Shown here: piece after piece, positions 44,119 to 45,596 of the stretch | Layout: each line of letters starts with the position of its first letter | Numbering within the stretch: the first letter of the stretch is position 1 | Source: Clostridiales bacterium | GTDB taxonomy: Bacteria; Bacillota; Clostridia; Lachnospirales; WQUN01 | Assembly (NCBI GenBank): GCA_031269465.1 | Contig: JAISZB010000031.1 | Location: forward strand, 1 to 45,596 | Length of the DNA stretch: 45,596 nt | Reading direction: 5' to 3' | Position numbers and translations under genes: made by a program | Notes under the pieces: model-generated | Databases searched by the model: none | What the model was told of the DNA's origin: nothing | The model's input: only the letters and a program-made list of their open reading frames with translations

Positions 44119-45177
44119 ATGGAGTACGATTTTACTAAGCGGGAGCGTGATTTTGGGCGGATTGTGTTTGCGCTGACTCTTGACCGCAAAAAGATGACGG
44201 AGCGCGTTATCGTAGGACGAAACACCGAAGTTTCACTCCGATTTGAGCGCGGCATCGGCGAAGTTTATTATGACGAAACGCGCCCGCTCGGTTCTTTGCT
44301 GATCGGGCTTGAAGCTGACCCGACACGCCAATGGAACGTAAACGCCGCCATTTTGCGGGATAGCTGCGGCAAAGTCTTTCCGTTTGACGCGCAAAGGTGG
44401 ATGCAGTCCGCGCCCGTCGCCGATTATTTGGCGCAGAAATACGAAAGCGGCGAACCGTCCGCGATGTTTGCCGCTATTAGAACTTGGGAAGAATACCTGA
44501 ACTTCTTCAACCTCAATCATGGCGCTGATTTGATCACGGAACGGCTCGCCGCGCTGTATCGTCCGTTTGTCCTCTACGCCGAAAACCGACCGTGGCAGGA
44601 GCTCGCGCAGGATGCGATGTCGGCGGCGCTGCGCGATACGGACACGGAGGTGTCGCTTTGGTATCCCGCCAAAAAACGCCCGTTTGAGGTCGTCGCGGCG
44701 TTTTCCTCGCTCCTGCCCGTAATCCAATACTGTCTTTTCAAGTTGGACGAGTGGGGCTTTGTATTCCAACAATGCAAAATCTGCGGCAAGGATTTTGTCG
44801 CCAAGAGCCGGCACTGCGAGCTTTGCGGCGACGAGTGCCGCCGCGTTCAAGCCGCCCTGAACAAGCGGGAGTTTGACGGGCGGGCGAAAGGCGACAAACT
44901 TGAACAGCTTCACGAGAACGCCTACAATTACTGGTATAATCGGCTTCGCAAGCTGAAAAAAGGAAAAACCGCCGACCCGGAAAGGGTGGCGGCTGTGGGC
45001 GCGGCATTCAAAGAATACCGAAAAGAAGCGGTGAAACGCAAAACCTCCGTCAAGAACGGCGAGATGTCGTTCTCCGACTTCGCGACATGGCTTGCGGAGC
45101 AACAAAACGCCGTGGACGCGCTGATGAGCGAGACCGATCCCGATCCCAAAGTTGGACTGACCTCGAAATCGCGCTGA
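44119..45177 (+). CDS. DUF6076-type protein with zinc-ribbon
   Basis: 352 residues, complete. The N-terminal 220 residues are mixed alpha/beta with no recognised motif. A zinc-ribbon follows at about 222-242 (CKICGKDFVAKSRHCELCGDEC), then a charged helical C-terminus (YNYWYNRLRKLKKGK, FKEYRKEAVKRKT, MSFSDFATWLAEQ). The arrangement fits DUF6076, a family of mobile regions in Firmicutes without known function. GGGAGAGA precedes the start. Codon choice is GC-rich like the island around it. A tail fragment of a relative lies at 40392. Confidence 0.7.
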   Translation: MEYDFTKRERDFGRIVFALTLDRKKMTERVIVGRNTEVSLRFERGIGEVYYDETRPLGSLLIGLEADPTRQWNVNAAILRDSCGKVFPFDAQRWMQSAPVADYLAQKYESGEPSAMFAAIRTWEEYLNFFNLNHGADLITERLAALYRPFVLYAENRPWQELAQDAMSAALRDTDTEVSLWYPAKKRPFEVVAAFSSLLPVIQYCLFKLDEWGFVFQQCKICGKDFVAKSRHCELCGDECRRVQAALNKREFDGRAKGDKLEQLHENAYNYWYNRLRKLKKGKTADPERVAAVGAAFKEYRKEAVKRKTSVKNGEMSFSDFATWLAEQQNAVDALMSETDPDPKVGLTSKSR

Positions 45178-45464
45178 GTGAGCAGTCCCCAAAGTTGGGG
45201 ATTCCGATGTGTCCAAGTTTGGATCTATCTCCATTTGAAATACCCTTTACATTGTAAATCTTTCTTGCTATGCTTTGATCGCCAAATGAACATTCTTTTT
45301 ATTCAGAGTTGGGCGGAGTATGCTTTCTGATGGATCGAACTCCGCCTCATCAAGTATTGCCCATGATGGAAGCAAGTGTCACATGTAGACATTCAGGCTT
45401 GCGGCGGTGAAGCTTTTGGCGCACCCGCCTTTATCGTTTGACAGGCAGAATACGGTTGCCATTA
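45178..45464. other. Island edge without a gene
   Basis: Holds CCCCAAAGTTGGGG (45187-45200) just after the preceding stop and GGCGGAGT/ACTCCGCC (about 45314-45349) with a 20-base loop. Either could help terminate transcription; neither has a T run. No gene seen. Confidence 0.4.
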
Positions 45465-45535
45465 TATACTGCTTTTCATATAAAATTACCTTTTTTGGAG
45501 CTTGATTATACATGTAGTGGGAAATGACGATTAGG
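45465..45535 (+). repeat. Truncated PAL copy, left half
   Basis: TATACTGCTTTTCATATAAA through GGAGCTTGATTATACA is intact. Similarity fades after GTAGTGGGAAATGACGATTA, and no right arm is seen before the window end. Confidence 0.8.
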
Positions 45536-45596
45536 GATTTAGCCCACACATGGTAATAAATCTACAAAAAATAAAAATATGTTGTAAATGGGGATT

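Noticed and set aside
44233..45234. 333-codon minus-strand ORF opposite the DUF6076-type gene
   Set aside because: Antisense shadow in GC-rich coding sequence; the plus-strand gene has promoter, ribosome-binding site and zinc-ribbon motif.
1..45535. PAL copies as a CRISPR array
   Set aside because: Copies are kilobases apart with genes between them, fully palindromic and in both orientations; there are no regular spacers and no cas genes.

Overview
The window looks like a chromosome segment of an anaerobic, flagellated Clostridia-type Firmicute. Supporting genes are a rubredoxin-first rubrerythrin beside a PerR-type Fur regulator, a two-subunit iron-sulfur fumarase, FeoA plus a Cys-rich Feo-associated membrane peptide, a TSCPD protein, a FliK-like DUF6240-type protein, and TnpV/TnpW/TnpX transposon genes. 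Species cannot be named from the sequence alone.

Layout: 0.6-2.3 kb sugar isomerase-like TIM barrel and methyltransferase; 2.8-4.5 kb reverse rubrerythrin and perR (oxidative stress); 4.7-5.9 kb type-2 glycerate kinase; 6.4-10 kb MurJ/SpoVB-type flippase and typA; 10.5 kb cold-shock protein; 11-12.6 kb membrane diguanylate cyclase; 12.7-13.5 kb ispD; 14-16.2 kb ABC-F ATPase and TSCPD protein; 17.1-22.8 kb motility block (fliS, flagellin, large FliK-like protein); 24.5-25.9 kb class I fumarase; 26.2-27.9 kb orphan 562-residue protein; 28.5-29.2 kb feoA and a Feo-associated peptide; 29.8-31.2 kb serine hydrolase; 33.0-33.5 kb TM2 protein.

From about 33.7 kb on lies a mobile and decayed zone. 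It holds broken genes (FtsX-like permease, Fic, RhuM, HsdM, three serine recombinases), an intact DUF4143 ATPase, an intact RelE/XRE toxin-antitoxin pair with its own operator-promoter, a Tn4451-like tnpW-tnpX(broken)-tnpV cassette and an intact DUF6076-type protein.

The most striking signal is a family of about 130-bp, almost fully palindromic repeats (termed PAL here). There are 14 full-length or interrupted copies plus partial, nested and minimal derivatives, all outside recognised genes. They are frequent from 1 to 36 kb and absent from 36.1 to 45.46 kb, which marks that stretch as recently acquired. The copies share arms, but the central core exists in three states (forward, inverted, self-complementary). 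One copy carries a matching substitution on both arms. An IS110-family element and a shortened derivative sit at the same point in two different PAL copies, and a separate 111-bp MITE with an 8-bp target duplication sits in one of them. The forward core happens to form a sigma-D-like promoter motif. I found no gene in the window that obviously moves PAL.
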